From Gemmatimonadaceae bacterium (GTDB lineage Bacteria; Gemmatimonadota; Gemmatimonadetes; Gemmatimonadales; Gemmatimonadaceae): a DNA stretch of 64,000 bases. The position numbers were made by a program, and so were the translations under genes. This document shows, piece by piece, positions 36,154 to 45,407 of the stretch. A model generated the notes under the pieces. It saw only the letters and a program-made list of their open reading frames with translations, had not been told where the DNA came from and searched no databases. The stretch lies in NCBI GenBank assembly GCA_030835125.1, contig JAUQWM010000020.1, positions 1 to 64,000 of the forward strand. Reading direction: 5' to 3'. Position 1 is the first letter of the stretch; each line of letters begins with the position of its first letter.

Positions 36154-36531
36154 ATGACGCGCCGTCTCTTCTGCCTGGCCGCGTTGGTCGCCGGGCTGGC
36201 CTGCTCCGAGTCGCTGGGCCCGGAGGACTTCTATGGCGTATGGGGGGGCACGGGGGTGCGCCTCACGCTCTCCAATACGCAGGCCACTTTCGAATCGTCG
36301 TGCTGGGGAGGCGAGATCGCGATTCCGATCCAGGTCGACGGCGACGACTTCGAGGCGGTCGGCACCCTCAACTCGCAAGGCGGTGCCGGAATGAGCGAGA
36401 GTCGCGCCGCGACATTCTCCGGCCACCTGAGCGGGGATCGCCTCACCCTCGTCGTGGGTCCGACGATCCTCGGCCTCGGCCCGTACTCGCTGCACCGCAA
36501 CGAACAGGTCCAGATCCCAGGCTGCCCATGA
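36154..36531 (+). CDS. Small lipoprotein of unknown function
   Basis: 125 residues. Signal peptide with lipobox LVAGLAC at about residue 17. Mature domain of alternating strands (FYGVWGGTGVRLTLSNTQATFESSC, GHLSGDRLTLVV) reminiscent of lipocalin-like or bacterial META-type small barrels. Two further cysteines (ESSCWGG, IPGCP). Translationally close to the preceding lipoprotein (AGG then ATG directly after its TGA). Function unknown. Confidence 0.65.
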   Translation: MTRRLFCLAALVAGLACSESLGPEDFYGVWGGTGVRLTLSNTQATFESSCWGGEIAIPIQVDGDDFEAVGTLNSQGGAGMSESRAATFSGHLSGDRLTLVVGPTILGLGPYSLHRNEQVQIPGCP

Positions 36532-36536
36532 GCAGT

Positions 36537-36606
36537 GATCCCCGATGCCCGACGCCCGACGCCCGATGCCCGATGCCTGATGCCTGATGCCCGATGCCTG
36601 ATGCCT
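36537..36606. repeat. Heptanucleotide tandem array, unit GATGCCY x10
   Basis: Ten consecutive 7-bp units: GATCCCC, GATGCCC, GACGCCC twice, GATGCCC, GATGCCT twice, GATGCCC, GATGCCT twice. It fills the gap between the lipoprotein stop (36531) and the convergent lhr stop codon (36605-36607), overlapping the latter by two bases. Confidence 0.92.
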
Positions 36607-39600
36607 ATCTATAGCGTACCCCCAGCCCCTCCCGCCTGAACCCGGCGTCCCGCAGCAATTCCGCATACGCTGACGCGCCCGCGGGCTCACGATTGATGGT
36701 CTCGACCATGATGTCGGGGGCGCGGCCGACTCCGCTCCCTGCCGTCAGGTGCACCACCAGTGCCCCGACGGCCGCCGACACCAGCGCCGGTTCCTCGCCA
36801 GGGCGGATCGCGATCCGGCGACCGCGTCCCTCGACCGAGAGGACGACGCGGCCACCGGCGCAGACCAGCAGCGCCCCGCTCCCGCGCGGGCGCGTGAACG
36901 GATCCACGTCCACCCCGGTGAGCGGCAACGCATACACGTTGGCCGGGTCAGACGCCGCCATCACCACCACCGCGTCAGGCGCGGCGTCCGGCGATGCCTT
37001 CGCACGCAGCATCTCCACCGCGGCCGGCAGGGCGAACTGCGCCCCCGCCAGGCCGGCGACGAAGTAGCCTCGCTGCACCTCACCCCGGAACTCGAGCCGC
37101 TTGAGTTCGAGGTAGATCTCCCGCCACGACACCGCCGGTCGTTCCCGGCGCCACCAGTCCCGCGACACCACGCCGTAGCGCGCCAGCCATTGCCGCGCCA
37201 CCGCTTCCGCCAGCTCCCCTTCCTCGCCCGGCTCGGCGCCTAACGTCCCCGGGGCGTGGACCAGCGACCAGCGGCCGCCCCAGGTGGCCGCACCGGGACG
37301 GTCTGGTCGCTTCCATCGCGCCAGGCGGCGCATGCCGGCGCGGCGCTGCACCACCGGACGCGAGGTCGAGGGCGTGAACCCCTCGGGCAGCCAGCGCGTG
37401 GGGTCGACCTCGGTCGGGCGCCTGGCGGGAAGGACGGGACGGTGACGGATCACGTCGCGAAGGGCTTCGACCGTGTCGTTGGTGACCAGGCCGGCGGCAA
37501 CCAGCTCGCGCAACGCATCGTGCAGTCGCTGGGAGCCGGTCGACGTCGCGGCCGCGAGGTCGGCGACGAACGATGCGCCCTGGGCGCGCAGCACCGCGAG
37601 CACGGCGCGCGCTGGTGCGCCAAGCGTCGCCTCGGAGGGTTGGCCCAGCCAGAGACGCCCGGTTCCCCGCTCGAAGAACCGGACCCGGCCCACGCCCGCC
37701 GCCGGTGCGCCGACGACGGCAGGGCCGCCCTCGTCAGGCCGCGGCGGTGGCGGCTCGGCGGCCCAGACGAGGCGCCCACTGGCGGCAAGGGCATCGAGCG
37801 CGCCGCGGTCGTAGGGCGAGAGCCGCGCCGGCAGGTAATCACGTTCCCATGACGCCGCCGGGCGTGACAGCCCGTAGAGCTGCGACAGCACGGTCGCCGT
37901 CCCGTCAGGCCCCGCCAGTCGCGTGTCGGGCGTCAGGTGCTGCCAGCGCTGCATGAACCGCGCAAACGCCTCGATCGATACCGCCTCGATCTGCTTCCGC
38001 GCGCGCGCCAGCTCCAGACGCCGGGCGCGTTCCAGCGGCCGGCGGGCAGTCCACCGGACGACCTCGCGGCCCGGCCCGAACGATCCCCGCACCACCACCC
38101 GTGCCGCCAGCCAGTCGTCCATGCGGCGCGCGACCCATCGGGCATCGAACGCATAACGAGTGACGATGTCGTCCACGGACACCGGACCGGCCAGGACGAT
38201 CCACCGCGCGAGGACATCCCGCCGCGCCGCGGGTCCGGTGAGCGCCACCTGCCGCACGGCCTCCGGGATGGCCTGGCTGGCCGGCGTCTCGACCCCCCGC
38301 GCCGGATCGCCATCCCGGTGCGTGCAGACGGTGTGCACCGCGTCGCCAAAGGCCGCCGCATAACGAGACCAGGCATCCACCAGCAGGAACCGGCGCGCCC
38401 CGGGGAACAGCGCGACCGAGACCAGGCGCCCGCTCGCCAGGAGCGCCGCCAGCGGATCGCCCCGCAGCCACTCGCCCGCCGGCGCCACGCGGGCCCGGAG
38501 TTCGCCCTCCGTCACGTCGCCGGCCCGGTCGACGAGCACGGCCAGTTCGTCGGCGTCCCGCGCCTGCCACCCCGTCGCCGTTCCGCGGCGTCGCGCCAGC
38601 ACCTCCTCCAGCACGGCGAGGGTGGCTTCGTCGGCACCCTGCCCGCCCAGCAGTTCGTCCAGCAGCGCCTGGTCGAGCGACAGCAGCGCCGCGCGGGACT
38701 CGGCGCGGGGCGTGTCGTCGCCGTACATCCAGTCCATCACGAAGCCGAACTGCAGCGAGAGCGCGAAGGGCGAGGGCATCTCCGTCGCCACCGGGCGGAT
38801 GCCTAACGCGCCGGAGGCGACGCGGCCCAGCACATCGCGCAGCCCGTCGAGGTCGAAGGCGTCCTGCAGGACGTCGCGGTAGGTCTCCACCACGATCGGG
38901 AACGACGGGAAGTCGCGGACCGCCTGCAGCAGGTCCGCCGCCTTGATCCGCTGCAGCCAGAGGGGCATGCGCCGCCTCGGACTGCCGCGCGGCAGGAGCA
39001 GGGCGCGGGCCGCGTTCATCCGGAAGCGCGCCCCGAACAGCGACGACGCGCCGACCTCCTCGAGCAGGAGCTGCTCGGCCTCGGCGGCGGTGAGGGTCCG
39101 GATCACGTCGACCGGGACGGTCACCGCGCCGAGATCGGGGAGCCTGAGCATCAGGCCGTCGTCGGTGGTCTGCACCTGGACGTCGACGCCCAGGTGTTCC
39201 TGGAGGCGGCGGCCGAGCGCCATGCCCCACGGCGCATTTACCCGTCCGCCGAAAGGCGCGTGGAGGACCATGCGCACACCGCCCACCTCGTCCCGGAAGT
39301 GCTCGAGGACGAGTGCTCGCTCGTCAGGCACGGTGCCGGTGATCGCCCGCTGCGTGTGGACATACTCCACCAGCGACCGGACTGTGGGGGGGTCGGCATG
39401 ATAGTCCTGCCCGATCGCGACCACGGCGTCCGGGCCTTCCGCCATGTCGAGGCGGCGGCGGAGGGCGCCGACCCGGCCGCTGAGGTGGTGTGATCGCGCC
39501 ATGAACTCGCCGTGCCAGAAGGGCATCCGCGCCGGCGCGCCGGGTGCGGGGATCACCACGACGCGATCGTGCTCGATCGAGCGGATGCGCCACGTCGACG

Positions 39601-41248
39601 AACCGAGCTGGAACGCGTCGCCCACCCGCGACTCGTGCACGAACTCCTCATCCAGTTCGCCGAGCCGCGTCCGGTCGGGCAGGTTGACCGTGTACAGGCC
39701 ACGATCGGGAATCGTGCCTCCTGAGATCGTGGCCAGGAGGCGGGCGCCGCGCGCCGGGGTGAGCGCGTCGGTCATCCGGTCCCAGTGGATTCGCGGCTCC
39801 AGCTCCGAGGCCACGGCGGCGGGATACTTCCCCGACAGCATCGCCACCGTCTCGTCGAACGCCGAGCGGGCGAGCGCATGCCAGGGATAGGCGCACCGCA
39901 CGAAGTCATAGAGGGCATCGGCCGTCCATCCATCGGTGTCGGAGGCGACCATGGCCACGATGAGCTGCGCCAGCACGTCGAGCGGGTTCTGGACGACCCG
40001 CGTCGGCTCCACGTCGCCGGCCAGCATGGCTTCGACGATGGCGAGCTGCTCGAGGGCGTCGTCCCGGAACGTCGGGATGAACAGCCCGCGGCTCACGGCG
40101 TCGAGCGAATGCCCGGCGCGCCCGACGCGTTGCAGGGCCGACGACACGCGCTTGGGACTCTGGAGCTGGATCACCAGGTCCACCGAGCCTACGTCGATGC
40201 CGAGTTCGAGAGAACTCGTCGTCACCAGCGCCTTCAGGTCGCCGGCCTTGAGCTGCCCCTCGAGCAGGTGGCGGCGTTCCCGCGAGAGCGATCCGTGATA
40301 CGGCAGCGCGACCTCGGCGCCGGCGAGGGTGTTGATGCGGGCGGCCATACGCTCCGCCTGTCCACGGTTGTTCACGAAGACGAGCGTGGTCCGCGCATCG
40401 CGCATGCGCTCGAGCACGAGGGGCACCACCGACGTCCAGATCGTGCCGTCGACGTGGTTCAGGTCCTCCACGGGCGAGACGGTCGACACGTCCATCGTCT
40501 TCACCAGGCCGCAGTCCACGATCGTGACTGGCCGGAACCGTGGCGACTCGCCGGGCACGGACGGCGCGCAACCGCCCAGGAATCGGGCGATCTCGTCGAG
40601 CGGTCGCTGGGTCGCCGACAGGCCGATGCGCTGTGGCGGCGCCGGGGCGACCTGGCTCAGCCGCTCGAGCGTGAGCGCGAGGTGCGCGCCGCGCTTGGTG
40701 CCGGCGATCGCGTGGATCTCGTCGACGATCACCGCGCGCAGGCTGCTGAACATCGAGCGCCCGCGGATGTTCGTGAGGAGGATGTGCAGCGATTCCGGTG
40801 TCGTGATGAGGATGTGCGGTGTCCGCCGCACCATGCGGGCGCGCGCCGCCTGGCTCGTGTCTCCCGTCCGGACCGCAACCCGGATCTCCGGGAACACCTC
40901 CCCCGCGGCCGTGAACCGCGCCCTGAGCTCGGCCAGCGGGAGCTCGAGGTTCCGCTGGATGTCGTTGCTGAGCGCCTTGAGCGGCGAGACGTAGAGCAGG
41001 TGGATCGCGTTGGCGAGCGGCCCCGACTGCCCTTCGGTGATCAGCGCATCGAGTTCCCAGAGGAACGCGGAGAGCGTCTTTCCCGTGCCCGTCGGCGCGA
41101 GGATGAGCGTGTCGTCCCCGCTGGCGATCGCGGGCCAGCCCGCGCGCTGTGGCGCCGAGGGCTCACCAAGCGTCTCGGCGAACCAGGCGCGAACGAGCGG
41201 ATGGAACGACGCGAGTGGGTGCGCCGGGTCGGCCGCTCCTTCAGGCAC
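36605..41248 (-). CDS. lhr: Lhr-type ATP-dependent DNA helicase
   Basis: 1547 residues, close to the long bacterial Lhr (about 1540). Walker A is APTGTGKT (about 50-57), motif II is VDEIHAIAG, motif III is SATQRP. The second RecA domain contains FVNNRGQAERMAARI, LEGQLKAGDLKALVTTSSLELGIDVGSVDLVIQLQSP and QRVGRAGH. After this come the winged-helix and Lhr-specific domains and the long C-terminal region with repeated AlkZ-like winged helices. It is a 3'-5' ssDNA translocase implicated in DNA repair. The start is GTG 41248, 16 bp after the msrA stop, so the two are probably one transcript. Confidence 0.93.
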   Translation of the reverse strand: MPEGAADPAHPLASFHPLVRAWFAETLGEPSAPQRAGWPAIASGDDTLILAPTGTGKTLSAFLWELDALITEGQSGPLANAIHLLYVSPLKALSNDIQRNLELPLAELRARFTAAGEVFPEIRVAVRTGDTSQAARARMVRRTPHILITTPESLHILLTNIRGRSMFSSLRAVIVDEIHAIAGTKRGAHLALTLERLSQVAPAPPQRIGLSATQRPLDEIARFLGGCAPSVPGESPRFRPVTIVDCGLVKTMDVSTVSPVEDLNHVDGTIWTSVVPLVLERMRDARTTLVFVNNRGQAERMAARINTLAGAEVALPYHGSLSRERRHLLEGQLKAGDLKALVTTSSLELGIDVGSVDLVIQLQSPKRVSSALQRVGRAGHSLDAVSRGLFIPTFRDDALEQLAIVEAMLAGDVEPTRVVQNPLDVLAQLIVAMVASDTDGWTADALYDFVRCAYPWHALARSAFDETVAMLSGKYPAAVASELEPRIHWDRMTDALTPARGARLLATISGGTIPDRGLYTVNLPDRTRLGELDEEFVHESRVGDAFQLGSSTWRIRSIEHDRVVVIPAPGAPARMPFWHGEFMARSHHLSGRVGALRRRLDMAEGPDAVVAIGQDYHADPPTVRSLVEYVHTQRAITGTVPDERALVLEHFRDEVGGVRMVLHAPFGGRVNAPWGMALGRRLQEHLGVDVQVQTTDDGLMLRLPDLGAVTVPVDVIRTLTAAEAEQLLLEEVGASSLFGARFRMNAARALLLPRGSPRRRMPLWLQRIKAADLLQAVRDFPSFPIVVETYRDVLQDAFDLDGLRDVLGRVASGALGIRPVATEMPSPFALSLQFGFVMDWMYGDDTPRAESRAALLSLDQALLDELLGGQGADEATLAVLEEVLARRRGTATGWQARDADELAVLVDRAGDVTEGELRARVAPAGEWLRGDPLAALLASGRLVSVALFPGARRFLLVDAWSRYAAAFGDAVHTVCTHRDGDPARGVETPASQAIPEAVRQVALTGPAARRDVLARWIVLAGPVSVDDIVTRYAFDARWVARRMDDWLAARVVVRGSFGPGREVVRWTARRPLERARRLELARARKQIEAVSIEAFARFMQRWQHLTPDTRLAGPDGTATVLSQLYGLSRPAASWERDYLPARLSPYDRGALDALAASGRLVWAAEPPPPRPDEGGPAVVGAPAAGVGRVRFFERGTGRLWLGQPSEATLGAPARAVLAVLRAQGASFVADLAAATSTGSQRLHDALRELVAAGLVTNDTVEALRDVIRHRPVLPARRPTEVDPTRWLPEGFTPSTSRPVVQRRAGMRRLARWKRPDRPGAATWGGRWSLVHAPGTLGAEPGEEGELAEAVARQWLARYGVVSRDWWRRERPAVSWREIYLELKRLEFRGEVQRGYFVAGLAGAQFALPAAVEMLRAKASPDAAPDAVVVMAASDPANVYALPLTGVDVDPFTRPRGSGALLVCAGGRVVLSVEGRGRRIAIRPGEEPALVSAAVGALVVHLTAGSGVGRAPDIMVETINREPAGASAYAELLRDAGFRREGLGVRYR

Positions 41249-41263
41249 CGTGGCACGCCATGG

Positions 41264-41800
41264 TCAGCCCTTCTTCGACGCAAGCCGCTTCCGGAACTTC
41301 GCCAGCTTGGGCGAGATCACGAACGAGCAGTACGGCTGGTCGGTGTGCCGGCGATAGTAGTCCTGGTGATACGACTCGGCGGGCCAGAAGCGGTCGAGTC
41401 TCGTCACCTCGGTGACGATGGGTTCATCGAAGGCGTTGTTCGACGCCAGGTCGGCGATGACCAACTGCGCGGTGTCGCGCTGCGCCTCGTCGTGCCAGAA
41501 GATCGCCGAGCGGTACTGCGTGCCATGGTCGTTCCCCTGCCGGTTGAGCGTCGTGGGATCGTGGATGGCGAAGAAGGTCTCGAGCATGTCCCGGTAGCTG
41601 ACCTTCGCCGGATCGTACTCGAGCTGCACGACCTCGGCATGCCCGGTCGCGCCGGTACATACCGCTTCGTAGGAAGGGTTGGGCACATGCCCTCCGGCGT
41701 ACCCGGACGTGATCGACTTCACGCCGTCGACTTCCTGGTAGACGGCCTCGAGGCACCAGAAGCACCCCCCACCCAGTGTTGCCTTCTCGAGTTGGTTCAT
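41264..41800 (-). CDS. msrA: Peptide-methionine (S)-S-oxide reductase
   Basis: 178 residues from ATG 41800. Catalytic Cys in GGGCFWCLEAVYQEVDGV (residues about 9-26), then SGYAGGHVPNPSYEAVCTGATGHAEVVQLEYDP and HDPTTLNRQGNDHGTQYRSAIF, all MsrA signatures. It reduces methionine-S-sulfoxide in proteins and free methionine. No Shine-Dalgarno is present because the sequence just upstream of the ATG is a 7-bp-phased repeat array. It is followed by lhr. Confidence 0.95.
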   Translation of the reverse strand: MNQLEKATLGGGCFWCLEAVYQEVDGVKSITSGYAGGHVPNPSYEAVCTGATGHAEVVQLEYDPAKVSYRDMLETFFAIHDPTTLNRQGNDHGTQYRSAIFWHDEAQRDTAQLVIADLASNNAFDEPIVTEVTRLDRFWPAESYHQDYYRRHTDQPYCSFVISPKLAKFRKRLASKKG

Positions 41801-41870
41801 TGTCGGGAATCGGGACTCGGAGTTCTTCGCACTCTGCACTCAGCAATCTGCACTCTGCACTCTGCCCCCT
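41801..41870. repeat. Heptanucleotide-phased array forming the msrA leader
   Basis: Ten units in one 7-bp phase starting at the base next to the msrA ATG: TGTCGGG, AATCGGG, ACTCGGA, GTTCTTC, GCACTCT, GCACTCA, GCAATCT, GCACTCT twice, GCCCCCT. The middle units are identical to the array at 4247-4267. It occupies half of the spacer to the divergent DUF885 gene. Confidence 0.8.
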
Positions 41871-41935
41871 CTGGCACAGCCCGTTACGAAAGACCAGAAT
41901 TGAAGCTTCGGTTCCCAACCCAAACGATCCCACCG

Positions 41936-43783
41936 ATGTCCAGCTTGCGACTCGCTGCCTCGCTCCTCGTCCTCGCTGCCCCGCTCTACGCCCAGAACGC
42001 GACCCTGCAAACGGGCGTCGACGGGGCGCAGTACGTGCCGGCCCTGACCCCGCTCCTGGCCGCGCGCGGGACCGAGAGCGAGTTGCGCGACATCGTGACC
42101 CGGTTCAAGGCCGACGAAAGTGCGCTCAATCGCCGGTGGACGGTCGACTATGCGCCAGGTCGGCGCGATCGCTTCCGTGAATACTATCGCGGCTGGCAAT
42201 CCCGCCTGAAGGAACTCGATTTCGACAAGCTCAGCCAGCAGGGACGGATCGACTACGTCCTGATGAATCATACGCTGCGGCACTCGCTGGGCCTGCTCGA
42301 TCGCGAAGAGAAGATGTGGGTGGAATCCGCTCCGGTGCTTCCCTTCGGCAGCGACATCTTCGCGCTGGTGGACGCCCGCCGGCGCATGGAGAAGATCGAC
42401 CCCCAGAAAACCGCCCTCACGCTCGTCGGACTGTCGAAGAAGCTCGAGGATGTCTCCAAGGCAGTCGTCGCCGGCCTCCAGACCGACTCCGGCCGTGCCG
42501 GTGCGCAGCGGCCCCAGCCGAACGGCGAGATCGCACCGCTCAAGGTGAACAAGGTCGTCGCCCATCGGTCGGCCGAGATCCTGAACCAGCTCAAGGGCGA
42601 CCTGAAGAGCTGGTACGACTTCTACTCGGGCTACGACCCCCTCTTCACCTGGTGGGCGCGCGATCCGTACCGCCGCGCCGACTCGCTGATGACCGCCTAC
42701 CACCGCACGCTGCGCGAACGCATCGTCGGGTTCCGGACAGGCCAGCCCGAGCCGATCATCGGGGACCCGATCGGTCGCGACGCGATCATCGCCGACCTCC
42801 GCGATGAGATGATCGCCTACGATCCCGAGGACCTGGTCAGGATCGCCGAGATCGAGTTCGCGTGGAGCGAAGCCGAGATGAAGAAGGCCGCGAAGGAGCT
42901 TGGATTCGGCGATAACTGGAAGGCGGCGCTCGACAAGGTGAAGGAACTCTACGTCCCGCCCGGTGAGCAGCCGGAGCTGATCCGGCGGCTGGCGTTCGAG
43001 GCCATCGACTTCATCGAGAAGAAGGACCTCGTGACGGTGCCGCCGCTCGCCCGCGACATCTGGCGCATCGAGATGATGTCACCGGAGCGCCAGCGCGTGA
43101 GCCCGTTCTTCCTCGGCGGCGAGGTCATCCAGGTCTCGTACCCGACCGACGGGATGACCCACGAGGAGAAGCTGATGAGCATGCGGGGGAACAGCCCGTA
43201 CCTCTCGCACGCCACGGTGCACCACGAGTTGATCCCGGGCCACCACCTCCAGGGCTTCATGAACTCGCGCTACCAGGCGCACCGGCGCGGCGCGTTCGGG
43301 ACGCCGTTCTGGACCGAGGGCTGGGCGCTCTACTGGGAGATGCTGCTGTGGGACCAGGGATTCAACGCCACGCCGGAAGACCGGATCGGCGCGCTCTTCT
43401 GGCGCATGCACCGCAGCGCCCGGATCATCTTCTCGTTAGGGTTCCACCTCGGCACCATGACGCCGCAGCAGGCCATCGACTACCTGGTGGACCGGGTCGG
43501 CCACGAGCGCGCCAACGCCGAAGCCGAGGTCCGGCGGAGCTTCCTGGGGACGTACCCGCCGCTCTATCAACTGGCTTACATGATGGGCGGACTCCAGTTC
43601 CGGTCATTGCAGCAGGAGCTGGTCGGCTCCGGGCGGATGACGAACAAGGCGTTCCACGACGCCGTGCTCCGCGGTGGCGCGATGCCGGTGGAGATGGTCC
43701 GCGCGATGCTCACCAATGCCCCGCTGACGAGAGAGTACCAGACGCAGTGGCTGTATCGCGGACCGAAGGGGGCCGTGCGCTGA
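41936..43783 (+). CDS. DUF885 family exported metallopeptidase
   Basis: 615 residues. Signal peptide (about 1-20, YAQ). The zinc site is visible in HATVHHELIPGHHLQGFMNSRYQ (HExxxH-type arrangement) with a downstream Glu in FWTEGWALYWEMLLW. These are typical of DUF885 proteins, distant relatives of M2/M3-like gluzincins. Full length for the family. It probably cleaves periplasmic peptides; the specific substrate is unknown. Divergent from msrA. The frame is open far upstream, but ATG 41936 begins the signal peptide. Confidence 0.87.
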   Translation: MSSLRLAASLLVLAAPLYAQNATLQTGVDGAQYVPALTPLLAARGTESELRDIVTRFKADESALNRRWTVDYAPGRRDRFREYYRGWQSRLKELDFDKLSQQGRIDYVLMNHTLRHSLGLLDREEKMWVESAPVLPFGSDIFALVDARRRMEKIDPQKTALTLVGLSKKLEDVSKAVVAGLQTDSGRAGAQRPQPNGEIAPLKVNKVVAHRSAEILNQLKGDLKSWYDFYSGYDPLFTWWARDPYRRADSLMTAYHRTLRERIVGFRTGQPEPIIGDPIGRDAIIADLRDEMIAYDPEDLVRIAEIEFAWSEAEMKKAAKELGFGDNWKAALDKVKELYVPPGEQPELIRRLAFEAIDFIEKKDLVTVPPLARDIWRIEMMSPERQRVSPFFLGGEVIQVSYPTDGMTHEEKLMSMRGNSPYLSHATVHHELIPGHHLQGFMNSRYQAHRRGAFGTPFWTEGWALYWEMLLWDQGFNATPEDRIGALFWRMHRSARIIFSLGFHLGTMTPQQAIDYLVDRVGHERANAEAEVRRSFLGTYPPLYQLAYMMGGLQFRSLQQELVGSGRMTNKAFHDAVLRGGAMPVEMVRAMLTNAPLTREYQTQWLYRGPKGAVR

Positions 43784-43806
43784 GGGAAGAAAGGGGCCTT
43801 CAAGCC

Positions 43807-43832
43807 CACACGCCCGGCCAGATCCGGGTGTG
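43807..43832. terminator. Hairpin between convergent genes
   Basis: Arms CACACgcCCGG and CCGGGTGTG pair over 9 bp with a 2-nt bulge, loop CCAGAT. It lies 24 bp after the DUF885 stop and 134 bp from the ZIP gene stop. No clear U-tract follows on either strand. Confidence 0.45.
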
Positions 43833-43965
43833 ACGCCCGACCCCGGCTGCGTTCGGTGACCGCTTTCGTCCACAGTCTCGGCCACAAGGTCGGACCGTAG
43901 CGCCCGCCCGTCCGCACTCGCCTGGGGGAATCGGCGGTCGCCGTGCGGGCAGTACCACCGAAGGA

Positions 43966-44742
43966 TCAATGCGGGTGCGCCTGTCCAATCATCCAGATCG
44001 TCCCGACACCGACGCCGATCAGCGCCAGCTGGATGGCGCCAACCCATGCGCCTCGGCGATGGTGCAGCGCCGGAACGAGGTTGGCGAGCGCGATGTAGAC
44101 GAAACCGCCCGCGGCGACCGGCAGGAGCCAGGGAATCACACCGGCTGAAGTCGAGGCCCAGTGATAGGCAATCAGGGCGCCGGGGATGACGGTCAGGGCG
44201 GCGAGGTAGTTCAGGACGATTGCCTTTCGCTTCGGCATGCCCGCGCCGATCAGGATGGCGAAGTCGCCGATCTCCTGCGGCACTTCGTGGGCAAAGATCG
44301 CGATGGCGGCCGCCAGGCCGGCTTCCGGGCTCACCCCGAACGAGACGCCGAGCACGAAGCCATCGATGAGGTTGTGCAGGGCGTCGCCCCAGAGGATCAT
44401 GAGCGCCGTTGCCGGCTCCATCTCGGGGTGGTGGGCTCGGTCCGCGTGTGGCTCATGCGGGTGACGCCACCGGAGCGCTCGCTCGACCGCCACGAAGCCG
44501 AGCATGCCACCCAGGAAGAGCCACATCGTTCGGTCGACGGGCGCTATCTCGAGTGCCTCGGGAATCATCCCCAGCGTGGCGGCGCCCAGGAGCGTCCCGA
44601 TGGCATAGGCCAGCAGCCAGGTCGCCGCACGCTGTGCCCGTTCACCGAGCAGGAGGATCAGCCCACTGCCGATCAGCGCGGCGCTGCTCGCGGCGATCCC
44701 GGCGAGGACGGGCCAGGTCCAGGTCACCGCGGATTCCACCAT
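43966..44742 (-). CDS. ZIP family divalent-metal transporter
   Basis: 258 residues with about eight membrane helices. Conserved transport residues lie in WGDALHNLIDGFVLG (helix IV, HN-x-x-D) and FAHEVPQEIGDFAIL (helix V, HExPxE). A His/Asp-rich cytoplasmic loop (RHPHEPHADRAHHPEME, about 93-109) would bind metal. Length fits bacterial ZupT/GufA-like importers of Zn2+ or Fe2+. No metal-responsive operator is recognised nearby. Confidence 0.92.
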   Translation of the reverse strand: MVESAVTWTWPVLAGIAASSAALIGSGLILLLGERAQRAATWLLAYAIGTLLGAATLGMIPEALEIAPVDRTMWLFLGGMLGFVAVERALRWRHPHEPHADRAHHPEMEPATALMILWGDALHNLIDGFVLGVSFGVSPEAGLAAAIAIFAHEVPQEIGDFAILIGAGMPKRKAIVLNYLAALTVIPGALIAYHWASTSAGVIPWLLPVAAGGFVYIALANLVPALHHRRGAWVGAIQLALIGVGVGTIWMIGQAHPH

Positions 44743-44785
44743 CGCGTGGTTCGGGAGAACGAAGGCCGTCGTGGTTACATCGGAA

Positions 44786-45223
44786 TCAGCGCGTGGCGGC
44801 CGGACGGCGCCGCCGGACCTTCCGCCGCCTTTCCTGCAGGTGATTCACCCAACGCGAGCTGGCGTTGAGCGCGTCGCCGAATGCCAGCTCCACCGTGCGT
44901 GCCGTTGCCTCGACGAGAACGCTCTGGAGGCGCGACACGACCACCTTGATCCGGCATCGGATGGACGGCGCCGACGTGCCGATGCTCCGCACCCGGTCGA
45001 AGCGTACCGAGACGCGCTCGATGGGACGCGCGAAGCGACTCAGCCGGAATCCAGCCCGCGACTGAACGTAGTCGCGAGCGGCATCGGAGAGCTCCACGTT
45101 GCGCGCCCTGACAGTGAGCGGCGTCTCCGTGGCATCGGTCCGTCCGCGAGCGGCGCGAGGGCGAGTTGCGGCATTGGCGCCCAGGGGCGCGCGCCGGTCT
45201 GAGCTACTCCGCGGTTGGCGCAT
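44786..45223 (-). CDS. HPF/RaiA-type ribosome hibernation factor
   Basis: 145 residues. The S30AE domain begins at about 37 (LTVRARNVELSDAARDYVQSRAGFRLSRFARPIERVSVRFDRV) and continues to about 125 with SVLVEATARTVELAFGDALNASSRWVNHL. A basic, Arg/Ala-rich N-terminal extension of about 35 residues and a basic tail flank it; there is no long-HPF C-terminal dimerisation domain. It would bind the 30S decoding site in starved cells. AGGAGGT 8 nt upstream fixes ATG 45223. Divergent from polX. Confidence 0.8.
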   Translation of the reverse strand: MRQPRSSSDRRAPLGANAATRPRAARGRTDATETPLTVRARNVELSDAARDYVQSRAGFRLSRFARPIERVSVRFDRVRSIGTSAPSIRCRIKVVVSRLQSVLVEATARTVELAFGDALNASSRWVNHLQERRRKVRRRRPAATR

Positions 45224-45407
45224 CGAACCTGACCTCCTCGTCAGTGTGCAGGATGTGAACTCGGCAAGACTACACCACGCTTCAGGAGATGGCGCCGCGG
45301 CGACTCATATCCAATGGGATACCGGCCGCGAAATCGTGAGGGTATCCCTCACGCACTGGCGTGTTCTCCCGGCTGAAGGGCGCAGGGTTCCGGCAACACA
45401 TTCGGCC

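Noticed and set aside
24270..36606. Heptamer arrays as CRISPR arrays
   Set aside because: Repeats are 7 bp with no unique spacers, and no cas genes occur in the window.
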